A stretch of 64,000 bases of DNA from the NCBI GenBank assembly GCA_029532625.1, contig JARFXM010000006.1:1364001-1428000 (forward strand), read 5' to 3'. A program made the position numbers and the translations under genes. Below, piece after piece: positions 47,528 to 57,422 of the stretch. Within the stretch, counting starts at the first letter, position 1. The number at the start of each line of letters is the position of its first letter. The notes under the pieces are model-generated. The model was given only the letters and a program-made list of their open reading frames with translations. It had not been told where the DNA came from and ran no database searches. Source of the DNA: Lomentospora prolificans (lineage: Eukaryota > Ascomycota > Sordariomycetes > Microascales > Microascaceae).

Positions 47528-48650
47528 ATGGCTGTGCCTAGAACAAGAGCCGCGGCGGCCCTCTTACGACCATCGTTAGGACCGCTTCCCTGCCTGCTCT
47601 GCCAGTGGCATCGCAGCCTCTCCACGACTTCTCGGCATGCTCTCCCCGAACCCAAACCGTCCGATGTAGGCAAAACAGACGCGCCAGCGCCCACAGCGGC
47701 CCCTTCCGTACGAGCGGAACCTGTGCCTGCAGGTGCCGCTATCAACGCGCCAAGGTCATATGGCAAGCGCTTAGAGAACTTCACGCCGCAACCCCTTCCG
47801 CGACCCATTGGCATGCCCGAGCCTCCTCTGCCCGGTGAGAATACGGGGATTGACCTGCGCTCCCTGCGCGAGCGTCGTGATGACTTCGTCAACTACGACA
47901 AGCATCTTATCAGGCGTCGGGAGCTGTACGTTACAATTATATTCCCATGTAGGGTTATTTTACTAACTATCAACTTGCAGGAAGGAGAAAATTTCGCGCC
48001 CTTATTTCCGTGACTGGACCAATCTTCAGCATCATGATGGCAAGTCCTTCATTGCGCCCCCTCGCCTTTTCCGCGCCGACAGGGCTCTTTATTTCCCCAA
48101 TCTCTTCGGGCAGACACTCCACAAAGATGGCCTCGAGCGCGATACTACCCCCCAGCTCTGGGGCCGCGCCTCCGTCGTTGCCATCTTTAGCAGCAAATGG
48201 GGTGAGGAACAAGTTAACTCGTTTGTTTCGCCAAACGAGAACCCGGAATTGAGAGACATCTTGAACAGCGACCCAATCCATGGCCAAATTGTCAGGATCA
48301 ACGTTGAAGACAACTCCATGAAAGCCTGGATCGTGACTATGTTCATGGGATCCTTGAGGAGGAGCTTAGGCGAGGAGAACTGGGGACGTTATTTCCTAGT
48401 ACGGAAGGGTGTTACGGACTATGTAAAGGAGTCAATCGGTCTACTGAACGGCAAGGTTGGGTACACTTATCTAGTCGACCCTCAATGTCGGATACGGTGG
48501 GCGGCAAGTGGCAGTAGCTTACCGGAAGAAAGGGAAGGTCTTGTCAAAGGCTTCCGAAAGCTTGTGGGGGAGGCTCGCGAGATTGGTGAGCAGATGGCTA
48601 CTGAGCAGGCTCAGATTCAGAGAGGGAATGCTGAGCCGAAATTGCGGTAA
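47528..48650 (+). CDS. atp10: Mitochondrial ATP synthase assembly factor Atp10
   Basis: Exons 47528-47925 and 47981-48650 give 355 residues. Atp10 is an inner-membrane chaperone that helps subunit 6 join the FO sector. The first ~45 residues are rich in Arg, Ala and Ser and serve as a mitochondrial signal. The conserved domain runs from SYGKRLENFTPQPLPRPIG through DALYFP-like text (here ADRALYFPNLFGQTL), SVVAIFSSKWGEEQVNSF, and ends with GYTYLVDPQCRIRWAASG. The intron (55 nt) has GTACGT, a TACTAAC branch site and CAG, and rejoins RREL to KEKISRPYFRDW in frame. It is divergent to E2 and convergent with Gos1. Confidence 0.92.
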
Positions 48651-48919
48651 GTGTACGTATGTATTGGAAAGCTTATGGCACTTTTGCGTCCGCAGAAGCG
48701 ATTGTATAGAGTATAGTATAGACTCCTCCCATCCATCATTGATGTACATAATAAAAATACTGAAATCAAGGACAAGATGCAATACCCTAATGAAGAAACT
48801 GTAATCCACCTAGCCAAATAGTTGAACGCCGCGTTACAATAAGCCCACCGTGCCTTGTGCTCTGATATCTAACCTTATATCTCCTGGCCTCTCCCCGCGC
48901 CGAATCAGCACGTCCCTGC

Positions 48920-49749
48920 TTACAGGAACCACCAGAAAGTCACGAAGCAGAACGCAATAAACACGCCCATTATGATCCCGTCTCTCCTCTTCTTCGCCGA
49001 TATTTTACCAATCAGCGCATTCAATCCAGGAACCTTGCCTGCCGCCGTAGTGATTCTCCTATTAATATTGGCAAGCGTCTCTCTCTGAACCATAAAATTC
49101 TCGTTGACGGCGTACGCCTGGCTCAACACGCTGTCGGCCATCGTATGGCTGTTATCGATACGATCCCTCTCAGCAAGCATGTACTCAGCCTCAGCAGCAG
49201 CGGGGTTACTCGCACGGAACTCGTCGATATCGTTGTGGATGTTGGAGAGAAGGTTGGCGCGGTCGCGCGCGGTTTGAAGCGAGGTGCGAAGGCGACTGAG
49301 GTCGCGACGATGCTCGGCAAGCTTTTCGCGGAGAAGAGAGAGGTTATTTTGCTTTAGAGCCGATGAGGTAAGGGTCGTTTCAGAATCAAGCAGCCGAGCG
49401 AGTTTCCCTACAACATTTTCTCGCTATTTTAGAAATATTAGTCGACTGCATTCAACTCCCTCGAAGAGAGGGTGCTGTTGAGGGAGCATGGTAGGCCACC
49501 TTTTCCAGAAGTTCTTCTAGTTTTGATTCTGTGCTTTTTTCCTCCTCGGTTGGCTTCGCCGGGATGTTAGGGACCTGGGAGAATTGGGAATACGTCTGGA
49601 GGAGCGCCTCGGTCTATTTCGCTGCTGTCAGAAGATTGATCCTGTTTGGCCAGGAATATAGAGGAGGGGCATCGATGTACCTGAGTTTCTAAGCTTCGAG
49701 CCTGTTGACGGAGCTGGGCCCAGCCCGAGTTTCCCGTAGTTGACGCCAT
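48920..49749 (-). CDS. gos1: Golgi SNARE Gos1 (GOSR1 type)
   Basis: Exons (minus) 49749-49681, 49613-49500 and 49423-48920 give 228 residues. Gos1 is the Qb-SNARE for transport within and back to the Golgi. The N-terminal helices start MASTTGNSGWAQLRQQARSL. The conserved block RLLDSETTLTSSALKQNNL and the SNARE helix (ERDRIDNSHTMADSVLSQAY onward) are clear, ending in a tail anchor GIIMGVFIAFCFVTFWWFL. Exon 3 starts at the TAG acceptor that gives EK-RENVVGKLARLL; a closer acceptor 21 nt downstream is out of frame. Introns are 67 and 76 nt. It is convergent with ATP10. Confidence 0.93.
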
Positions 49750-50242
49750 GCTCTCGAGTTGACTGACGTCCTGGAGACGGCTCTAGTGATGCGGTTTCAC
49801 CGTTGCTCTCGGCGTTCAACGATTCATGGACACACACTCCTTGCCGATGGGTTGAGGTGCTTATATAAGCCGAACACGGCAACCACCGGCCTGTCATGTC
49901 AGGTTCCAAGTTGGGGTTACCAAAATCGACCTGTCAATGGACTCAAGTCAATATAAGGCGCAAAGATACCATCATGGTACATAGACGTTGAACGGTTATG
50001 GATCTTGCTTCGCTACTTAGAACTTCTATCATGCATTTTGTTGAATCAATTCCTTTCCTAATATCTGAACAAATGTTCATGAGGTCAAGCACGCCGGCCT
50101 AAGGTAGTTGAGACCTTGGCGTCCCATCCTGGTATCCAATCCATTACTCCGTACCCATCGACCAAGTTCTGCACTTCTTTTCGTTTTCCATTTCCCTATT
50201 TCGCATTACACCATAAAAGTCGCCCGGAAAATTCTTCTTCAC
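49750..50242. other. Promoter of Gos1 and 3' flank of ATIC
   Basis: 493 bp between two minus-strand genes. No gene or repeat is seen. Confidence 0.5.
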
Positions 50243-52172
50243 TTAGTGATGGAAGAGGCGGATGTTCTGTTGCACAAATGTAATACCGAGCTGCTCAGCA
50301 GTCTGGAATACTGGCTGGTCATTCTGGCTTCCGCTGGGAGCAGCAATGTACTTAACACCAGATCTCGCTGCCCGGTAAACGTTGTCTGTGAAGGGGAACT
50401 GTGGCAGAGTGTTAGAAAATTTAGAGACAAATGTGCGGCGTTAATGGGAAAGTAGAAACATACAAAGGCGTCGCTCGAGACTGCAACATCAGTGAGCTTT
50501 GCCAGCCACTCCTCCTTCTCCGCATCGGTGAAGGGAGCGGGAACTTCCTCGAATACTGCCTCGAAGCCTTCCCTCTCGGGCCCGTCCTTAGGGAGCTCTC
50601 CGCTAACCAGAAGATCGATGGCGTTACTCTTCTCGGGGCGCTTGGTGCCCTTCTTCCACTTAATAGCGAGTACACGCGGGTGGAATCGGAGCCACCAGTT
50701 ATCCGCTTTGTCTCCCGCCAGCCGGGTGCAGTGAATTCTAGACTGCTGGCCCGCACCGAGGCCCACAACTTGACCATGGGCAGCGTAGCAGACGGAGTTG
50801 CTCTGAGTGTATTTGACAGCAATGGTCGCGACAGTGAGATCTCTAAGAGCTCCCTCGGGTAGGGCGGTAAGGTCCTTGGGAGTAATGATGTTTGTGAAAG
50901 ACGCAGGCGTGATCTCAGCGTCGTTCCTGGGCTGGGCAATGGTGACACCGTTGATGATGCGGGACTCCATGCGAGCGGGTTGGTAAACAGGATCCATCTG
51001 TAGAACGAGGTACTTGCCACCCTTTTTCTTTTTCAAGAGATCCAGGGCCTCAGGTTCATATCCAGGAGCAATGACGCCATCGGATACTTCCCTGGAGATT
51101 ATCTTGGCAGTAGGGTAGTCGACGACATCGCTAAGTGCAATCATGTCTCCAAAGCTACTCATGCGGTCCGCACCACGAGCTCGAGCGTAAGCCTGGGCAA
51201 GGCCAGAGTTATCGAGACCCTCAATATCGTCAACAAAGTAAACCTGCTTTTCCTCGGGGGTAAGCGGAATACCGATAGCAGCGCCAGCAGGTGAGACGTG
51301 CTTGAAACTTGCGGCGGCGGGTAGCTTGAGGGCAGCTTTGAGTTCTTTGACAAGCTGCCAAGCGTTGAGAGCGTCGAGGAGGTTGATAGAACTTGGGCCA
51401 CCACAGAGAATCTTGAAGGGCAACTCCCCCTCAGTCACGTAAGCGCAGGCAGGCTTCATGTGAGGGTTGTTGCCGTAGCGCAAGTTGATCAGTTTGGTTC
51501 CGTCAGAGGCATACTGTTGGCGGAAGAACTGAGAGATGGCTGCATCGTAATCGGCGGTATGCTCAAACGCCTTGAGTGCGTACTGCTGGCGGGTAACATC
51601 AGAGATGGTTCCGGCCTTAAGCTCCTTCAAGAACTCGGGGTAGTCGGTAGGATTAGTGAGAATAGTCACGCGAGCGTGATTTTTGGCGGCGGCCCTAATC
51701 AGTGTAACGCCGCCGATGTCGATTTCCTCAACGGCTTCCGGAATGGTCACGCCCGGCTTCGCAACAGTATCTTTGAAGGGGTAGAGGTTGCAGATGACGT
51801 AGTCGACTTTATTAATGTTTTGGTCTGCGAGGTCCTTCTCGTCAGAGGCGAGGTCTCGCGCCAGGATTCCAGCATGAACGGCAGGATGTAGGGTCTTTAC
51901 ACGACCCGCAAGCATCTCAGGAGCCTTGGTGATGGCAGATACATCCCTAAAGATCCGAGGGAAAACACAAGGTGTTAGTAAGACTGTGTTTTTTTGCAGT
52001 CATTGATATAAGAAAGGGACTCGTACTCAACCGGAAATCCTGACTCGCGAATCATGCGCGCGGTGCCTCCAGAGGCAAGGATACGAACATTGTTCTCGGC
52101 AAGGCCCTTGGCAAGGTCAAGGAGGCCAGTCTTGTCGTAGACGGAGACAATTGCGATCTGTTGGTTGGACAT
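50243..52172 (-). CDS. Bifunctional AICAR transformylase / IMP cyclohydrolase (ATIC, Ade16/17)
   Basis: Exons (minus) 52172-52027, 51946-50464 and 50398-50243 give 594 residues, the normal length. The enzyme carries out the last two steps of purine synthesis to IMP. The N-terminal IMP cyclohydrolase domain has IAIVSVYDKTGLLDLAKGL, LASGGTARMI and RVKTLHPAVHAGILARD, then AAAKNHARVTI. The transformylase domain has LRYGNNPHMKPACAY, KHVSPAGAAIGIPL and SDAFFPFTDNVYRAA. The tail ends RLFHH. Intron 1 (80 nt) splits GFPVE-DVSAITKAPEM; intron 2 (65 nt) rejoins SSDAF-FPFTD. Without splicing, the frame runs on to 50239 with a wrong tail. The gene is divergent to RPL35. Confidence 0.96.
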
Positions 52173-53251
52173 GGCGCCAAAACAATTGAATCCGCAGCCT
52201 AGAGGATCAACAGTGGAATGTCCTAGTAGACGGGTTTGCCGTGGTGATAATGGTAGGCAAAGAATTTACAGGAGTCGGGTAGGTAAGAAGCAAACCAAGG
52301 TGGTGCAGCGGATGGTGCCATCGATGAGAAAAAGCTCTGCTACCCCGCCATGCGAGCGAAAACCATCCTTGCCCCACTAACGAAGCAAGCCGATCAAGGG
52401 GCAGCTAGACGGGACAAAGAGGAATACCGCAGAGAGTTTCTCTCCTATTGGGGCCAAGTGTCGCTGCGCTACGATTTACTCGAGCACGAGGCAATTGAGG
52501 TCTTTTTCCTCATTTTATGGCTCCGGTACTATGGGGACATCTCTATCTAGCCCTCTCTCTTAGAATGACGCCGAGGGCTCGAGCTCTTGTTGGAGAGGTT
52601 TTGGCCATGGATGGAAGGGTATCACAGTATCTCACGGTAAGTATTGAGAAACATGGATTGAAACTTTAGCACGGAATAGTATAGCTGAGTTTCAACTGGT
52701 CAAGCAATTACACTTCGAGCCAGGCCAAGCTAGGTCGCTGCTTTGAGGTCATGAATAATCTCATGCGACGTAAAAAGGTATTGTTGATAAGCTCTTCCAA
52801 CCTTATCAGGGGGGCCTGAGCCGCCTCGCCCCGCCACACCACGTCCACTTAGCTTTACGGCGTTTTCTCGCTTAAAGTGACCACGCGACTTGACTTTTTC
52901 AAGCCCGGGTCGCTGCGGTACTATGGACGGGGGCTCGCGTAGGGCACGTGATATACTCTACCATCACACAAAGTGCGCCCACGGTTGAAAATAAATCTTT
53001 TCGACTGTTCATGCTGACTAACAACTCCTTGCCCACCGCAAGCCCTAGGGCAAATTTTCCTCAGCCAGCCGAATTCTCCATTCACAGGAGGGTACCGCCC
53101 CAGCAGCGTCAAGATCGAAACCGACGACAAACGACTTCCATCTCCAACCGCCCAGTGCCCAACCTCACCACCGGTCCATATCGAAGGGTCGTCGTATTAA
53201 TCACCCCTGAACGGACTCTAGACTTGATTCCCATATAGACTTACTGTCAAG
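52173..53251. other. Bidirectional promoter, ATIC / RPL35
   Basis: 1.08 kb between divergent start codons. Frames here are short and without motifs. A CAGCCAGCC word occurs near 53071. The right end is the RPL35 leader. Confidence 0.5.
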
Positions 53252-54065
53252 ATGGTAAGTCTCCGTCGCCTTGCTGTACTCGCCTCCGGATGCTCGCCGA
53301 ACACCGTGAAGCCAATGTCGACCTGCACCACCCCATTCCAAAAACTTTCTCGTACCGGGTGACCATTGAATTATATGGCTCATGGATTTTGGCTGCTATG
53401 CGCTTTGGCTTACCGGCAAAACTTATATCGATAACCAAGTTTTGGGATACTAACTGGTGTATGTTTATAGTCGTCAGGAAAGGTCAAGGCTGGCCAGCTC
53501 TGGAACAAGAACAAGGATGAGCTCACCAAGCAGCTCGGCGAGTTGAAGACTGAGCTCGGCCAACTCAGGATTCAGAAGATCGTCTCTTCCGGCACCAAGC
53601 TTAACAAGATGTACGTGGGTTCTGGTATCTACAGCCTTTAGAGGGAAAGGGACTTTTGCGATGATGGAAAGACAAATGAGACCCGGGTTGATGGAGGCGC
53701 ATCGAAATAGGCGCATCTGGATATTAACATGGTTTCGCTTCTAGCCACGACCTTCGCAAGTCGATTGCCCGCGTTCTCACTGTCATCAACGCCAAGCAAC
53801 GAGCGCAACTCCGTCTCTTCTACAAGAACAAGAAGTACATTCCTCTCGACCTCCGACCCAAGCAGACTCGTGCTATCCGCCGCCGTCTATCCGCGAAGGA
53901 GAGCTCTATCGTACTTGAGAAGAGGCGCAAGCGTAACACCCACTTCCCCCAGCGCAAGTTTGCTGTCAAGGTATGATATTGTGTAGGGAATCCCGTTTAT
54001 CGACGGACAAAAGTAGCGGTTATTGTGTGGAATAGTGGTCTAATTGTCAGACGCAGGCTGCTTAA
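53252..54065 (+). CDS. rpl35: 60S ribosomal protein L35 (uL29)
   Basis: Exons 53252-53254 (only the ATG), 53471-53610, 53745-53970 and 54057-54065 give 125 residues. uL29 sits at the polypeptide exit tunnel. The text after the ATG reads SSGKVKAGQLWNKNKDEL, then LRIQKIVSSGTKLNKI-HDLRKSIARVLTV, RPKQTRAIRRRLS and THFPQRKFAVK. Intron 1 (216 nt) begins right after the start codon (ATG-GTAAGT), has a TACTAAC branch site and ends TAG. The last exon encodes two Ala codons and the stop, using a GTATGA donor; if that intron is not spliced, the protein would end KV. Intron lengths are 216, 134 and 86 nt. Confidence 0.93.
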
Positions 54066-54649
54066 ATTCTCCGGGCGACCTTTGACTTTCGATTTCACGA
54101 TGAGAAGAAAAAACAAACGAAACGGGGCGGTGGCGTAGGTTTCTGGCAAAATAAAAATTCCAAACTTTTCTCTCCATGCATCGCATCGGTCTTCAGGGAT
54201 TCGGGTTTACAGCTTTTTTCCCCGTCTGTATTTACATGTTCTTGGTATTCAGGCAGGAGGACAAAGCACCTCAAATCTTTTACCCTCCCATCGGGATGGC
54301 AAGGTAGATAGCCGAAATTCAAGACTCATGATACTCTGACGCAAGTCCACTTCCATAATCAAATTTTGCGGCATGTTGCTCTTGAACTTGCGAAGACGTA
54401 CATTAAGAAGGATAGCCCCCGGTTGCTACGGCGTCTGGATTCTTCACCTGTAGAGACCTAGACCCCATGGCTTCATCTTGAATCCGAGGGTCGCGCAACC
54501 TAGACCCTCGTATCGTCTAGGACTAGCATAGAGCTAAGTACTATGAAAACCCCAATGTCCGCACCAAGTTGGGACGGGGCCTCCATTCGTGTATGGTTAT
54601 GATCATATCCCTCAAAGCATCCCTCACCCCTCGGCCGCTTCCCCCCTTC

Positions 54650-54668
54650 AAAAAAAAAAAAAAAAAAA
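54650..54668 (+). repeat. Poly(A) tract, 19 nt
   Basis: An uninterrupted A run read directly. No retroposed gene or target-site duplication was recognised next to it. Confidence 0.85.
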
Positions 54669-55189
54669 CCCGCAGTACACAACCCCCTCGACAAGTAATA
54701 CATCAAGCATCTGGCGGGGTGCGAGTGTAGTAGCGGCCTTCTCAGAGCAACGGTCAGGAACAAACCAGGGTCATCTAGGGGTGTTTCGAGGACTCGATCC
54801 CAGGGCCTTAACCTAGAAGCCTAGAAGAAGATGGCTTAACATTTACCACGCTTCTTCACTAGTTACCTTTGCCTTGACCTTGATACTGTAGACGATCTCT
54901 AAGGCATATATATACCGGAAGGGATACTCATCGATATCATTTATGGTATAATAGGCTAAAGATTAACGGTTGTAATTCATTTTATTGAAACTTTTATGAC
55001 ATATTACATGCCTCCATCATCGCCCATCTTCCGACCCTATTACTGCTAGGACTCCATTTGCAAGACATTCCACTTCAAACCTTCGAACGTAGTACCAGTA
55101 CTGAACAGGCTAGAAACACCAAAAGCAACCATTGGACGCCCTCCCTACCTCCAAGAACAAGAGACGTCGATTGTAGGAAAGGCTAGAAT

Positions 55190-55241
55190 AGAGAGAGAGA
55201 GAGAGAGGAAGAGGGGGGGGGGAAGGACGGGACGAACAAGG

Positions 55242-55275
<34 letters not shown>
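55190..55275 (+). repeat. Paired (GA)n microsatellite with G-run between
   Basis: GA repeats at about 55190-55208 and 55245-55275 are separated by a purine-rich stretch that includes nine or more G. The purine bias on one strand continues over most of the 85 bp. It lies 60 bp beyond the stop codon of the zinc-finger gene. Confidence 0.85.
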
Positions 55276-55277
<2 letters not shown>

Positions 55278-55335
55278 CGTGGATGTGAGATGTGCCACGA
55301 ACTGACAAGGCCGACTATGCCAAATATGAGCTGTT

Positions 55336-57422
55336 TCAAGCCCTCGCTTTTTTCGCTACTCTTCCTTCATGTGTCTTTGACAACGCCGCAGCGCCATCTC
55401 TAGACGCTTCATGAAGCTTTTCATGTTTGCGTAGCTGGTCTGCGCGGCTGAAATCTTTGTTGCAAACAAGGCATTTGAAACTTCTGGTGTGTATCTTTTT
55501 ATGTTTGGACAAATTGGATGACTCCGAAAACCGTTTGCCACAGATATCGCAGGCGAGAGGCTTCTCGTCCGTATGTGTGCGCATATGCATCGCTACAAAG
55601 GAAGGTCAGATAAGAAACAGAGTCGCAGGGTTAATATCTGTAAGATACGTACTTAGGGCGCTTTGCTGTTTGAATTCCTTTCCGCATCCCTCGAAAGTAC
55701 ACTTCCAGGGAGTTTCATTTGTATGAGTCCTCATGTGTTGGGCTAACGCCTGGGCACCCGAGAGGGCAAGGCCGCAGATAGAGCACTCGGCAGGTTTGAC
55801 TAAGTAAGTATTAGGAGATATCGATATGAAGGAGAAAAATCATCGAGTAACTCACAACCTGTGTGTGTTTGTAGATGGCGCTCAAGTTTCGTCCGTTGCG
55901 GGAAGCAGCCTTTGGGACCTGCAGGCCGGGTACATCCGACCCAGCGGCATCGATGACCGGTGCCTGACTTCTTCAGGCTACGGCTGTGCGTCAAAATATG
56001 CTGGTGTAAGCCTTCGGCGTCATCAAAGTGTCGTCCGCAAATGATACCCGTCTCTTCCTGCCATTTACAACCGAATTGGGGGACGAGATCTACAGTATCA
56101 AGTGTTGCGTCGCTTTGCTGGGTCCTTGGAGTCGCAGAGTCATGGGGCGTCGACGAAGGAGTAGCCGTGCTGCACGCGTCTAGCAAGTATTTGCCATCTT
56201 CCGCTTTTGCGACACCTATGGCCTCTATGGCGGATAGGAACGCGAGTCTATTCGATTCACTTAACCTAGAGTCGGTTGCGCTAGCCTCTAAGTACGATTG
56301 TAAAGTATTAAAGGCATGAGGATGAGTGCTTGCAATGTGCGGGATGACGTCGTCAGGTCCCGACAAGAAGACACCGCATGCGCTGGGGAGGATTTGCGGG
56401 TTGGCCGCTTCGGTGTTTTGCACCAAGGACTGTGTATCGGTACCGTCATATGTGGATCGGGGCAACATGCATCGCCTTGTGACAAAAGGCGCGTTGTCTA
56501 ACGGACAGGGACGAAAATGGGGGGTCGATGGGGACGGTTGCTGTGGGTTATGGTGCATTATGAGATCGTCGACGAGTTCCAAGTTGAGCCCAAACTCTCC
56601 AGGGAAGGAGGGATACAACCCCATCATCATAGGTTGCTGCATGAAGTAGTTGGGATAGATGGTGGAATACTGGGAAGATAGGTGAGGGGATGACATGAGC
56701 GAACTCTCTGGTGAGGTAGAGGCGGTTAGGCGAAGAGAGCTCTGGGTATGCAGCGATAGTTCGCCATCGACCAGGCTACCCGCAGGCTGATCACCCGAAC
56801 CTATCGAAGCGAGAGTAGCAGCGGCATCCTCGTCATTCTCTGAAAGCACTGGGACGGGACACGAGCCCGGGCAGCACTTAATTTGGTCGACACAGCTATC
56901 ATTGGTGCAAAGGTCTGAGATTTCGTCGCAGTTGGGATCGCAGCATATGTCGGCCTCGCCATCTTCACCACACTGACTTCTACACGATTCTGCGCAGGGC
57001 GAGTTGCAGCGATCAATGTACATGCCGTCCGTACCGATGTGGTGGTCGTATCGTGAAAAAACAGAGTCCGTCATGGACAGGAAGAGATGCGATGGGTCCA
57101 TAGCGGCGGAATCAGACAACACGGGCGATACGCCGCCACTTTGCCCCGGCCAAGACACGGGTTGCTCCGATGTTAGAGAGTGAGTGAACCCGGCGTCGGG
57201 ATAAGGCGTGAAGGGCGAAGTAATAAAAGATGGATCCGCCAACGAATCGGCGTAGGATGAGTCTGGTATCTGTTCTTGGCCATCGAAAGAGGATGGAGGA
57301 GAGTGGTGTGAAGTGACTTGGTGAAAGTTAGATAGGTTTGGCTCGTCAAGAGATGATGCAGGGTCTTTATCAGAGGTACAATAATCCGTATTGTTCATAT
57401 TGCGGTTTCCTGGTATTGTCAT
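55336..57422 (-). CDS. C2H2 zinc-finger transcription factor, probably zinc-responsive (ZafA/Zap1 type)
   Basis: Exons (minus) 57422-55856, 55799-55653 and 55592-55336 give 656 residues. Six C2H2 fingers lie in the last third: two unusual fingers with long loops (CKWQEETGIIC...HILTH; CRWVGC...HLQTH), then four canonical ones (AECSICG..., WKCTFEGCGKEF, LACDICGKRFSESSNLSKH, FKCLVCNKDFSRADQLRKH) with TGFKP-, TNETP- and TDEKP-type linkers. Residues about 139-187 hold 12 cysteines in 50 positions (SPCAESCRSQC, ICCDPNC, IKCCPGSC), like a metal-sensing region. This layout fits Zap1/ZafA, the activators of zinc uptake genes in zinc-poor cells. Two inverted CAAGGT words lie about 400 bp upstream. The identity is by layout and motif, not by alignment; another C2H2 regulator is possible. 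Confidence 0.8.

Larger units (their letters stand above)
54066..55335. other. Convergent 3' region with simple repeats
   Basis: 1.27 kb between RPL35 and the zinc-finger gene. It contains a 19-nt A run at 54650-54668 and two (GA)n tracts at 55190-55275. No gene is seen. Confidence 0.55.

Noticed and set aside
54650..54668. Poly(A) run as a sign of a retroposed copy
   Set aside because: No gene-like sequence precedes it and no target-site duplication was seen.
54740..54820. tRNA-like text (GACTCGATCCC) on either strand
   Set aside because: No matching T-stem, anticodon arm or acceptor stem could be built.
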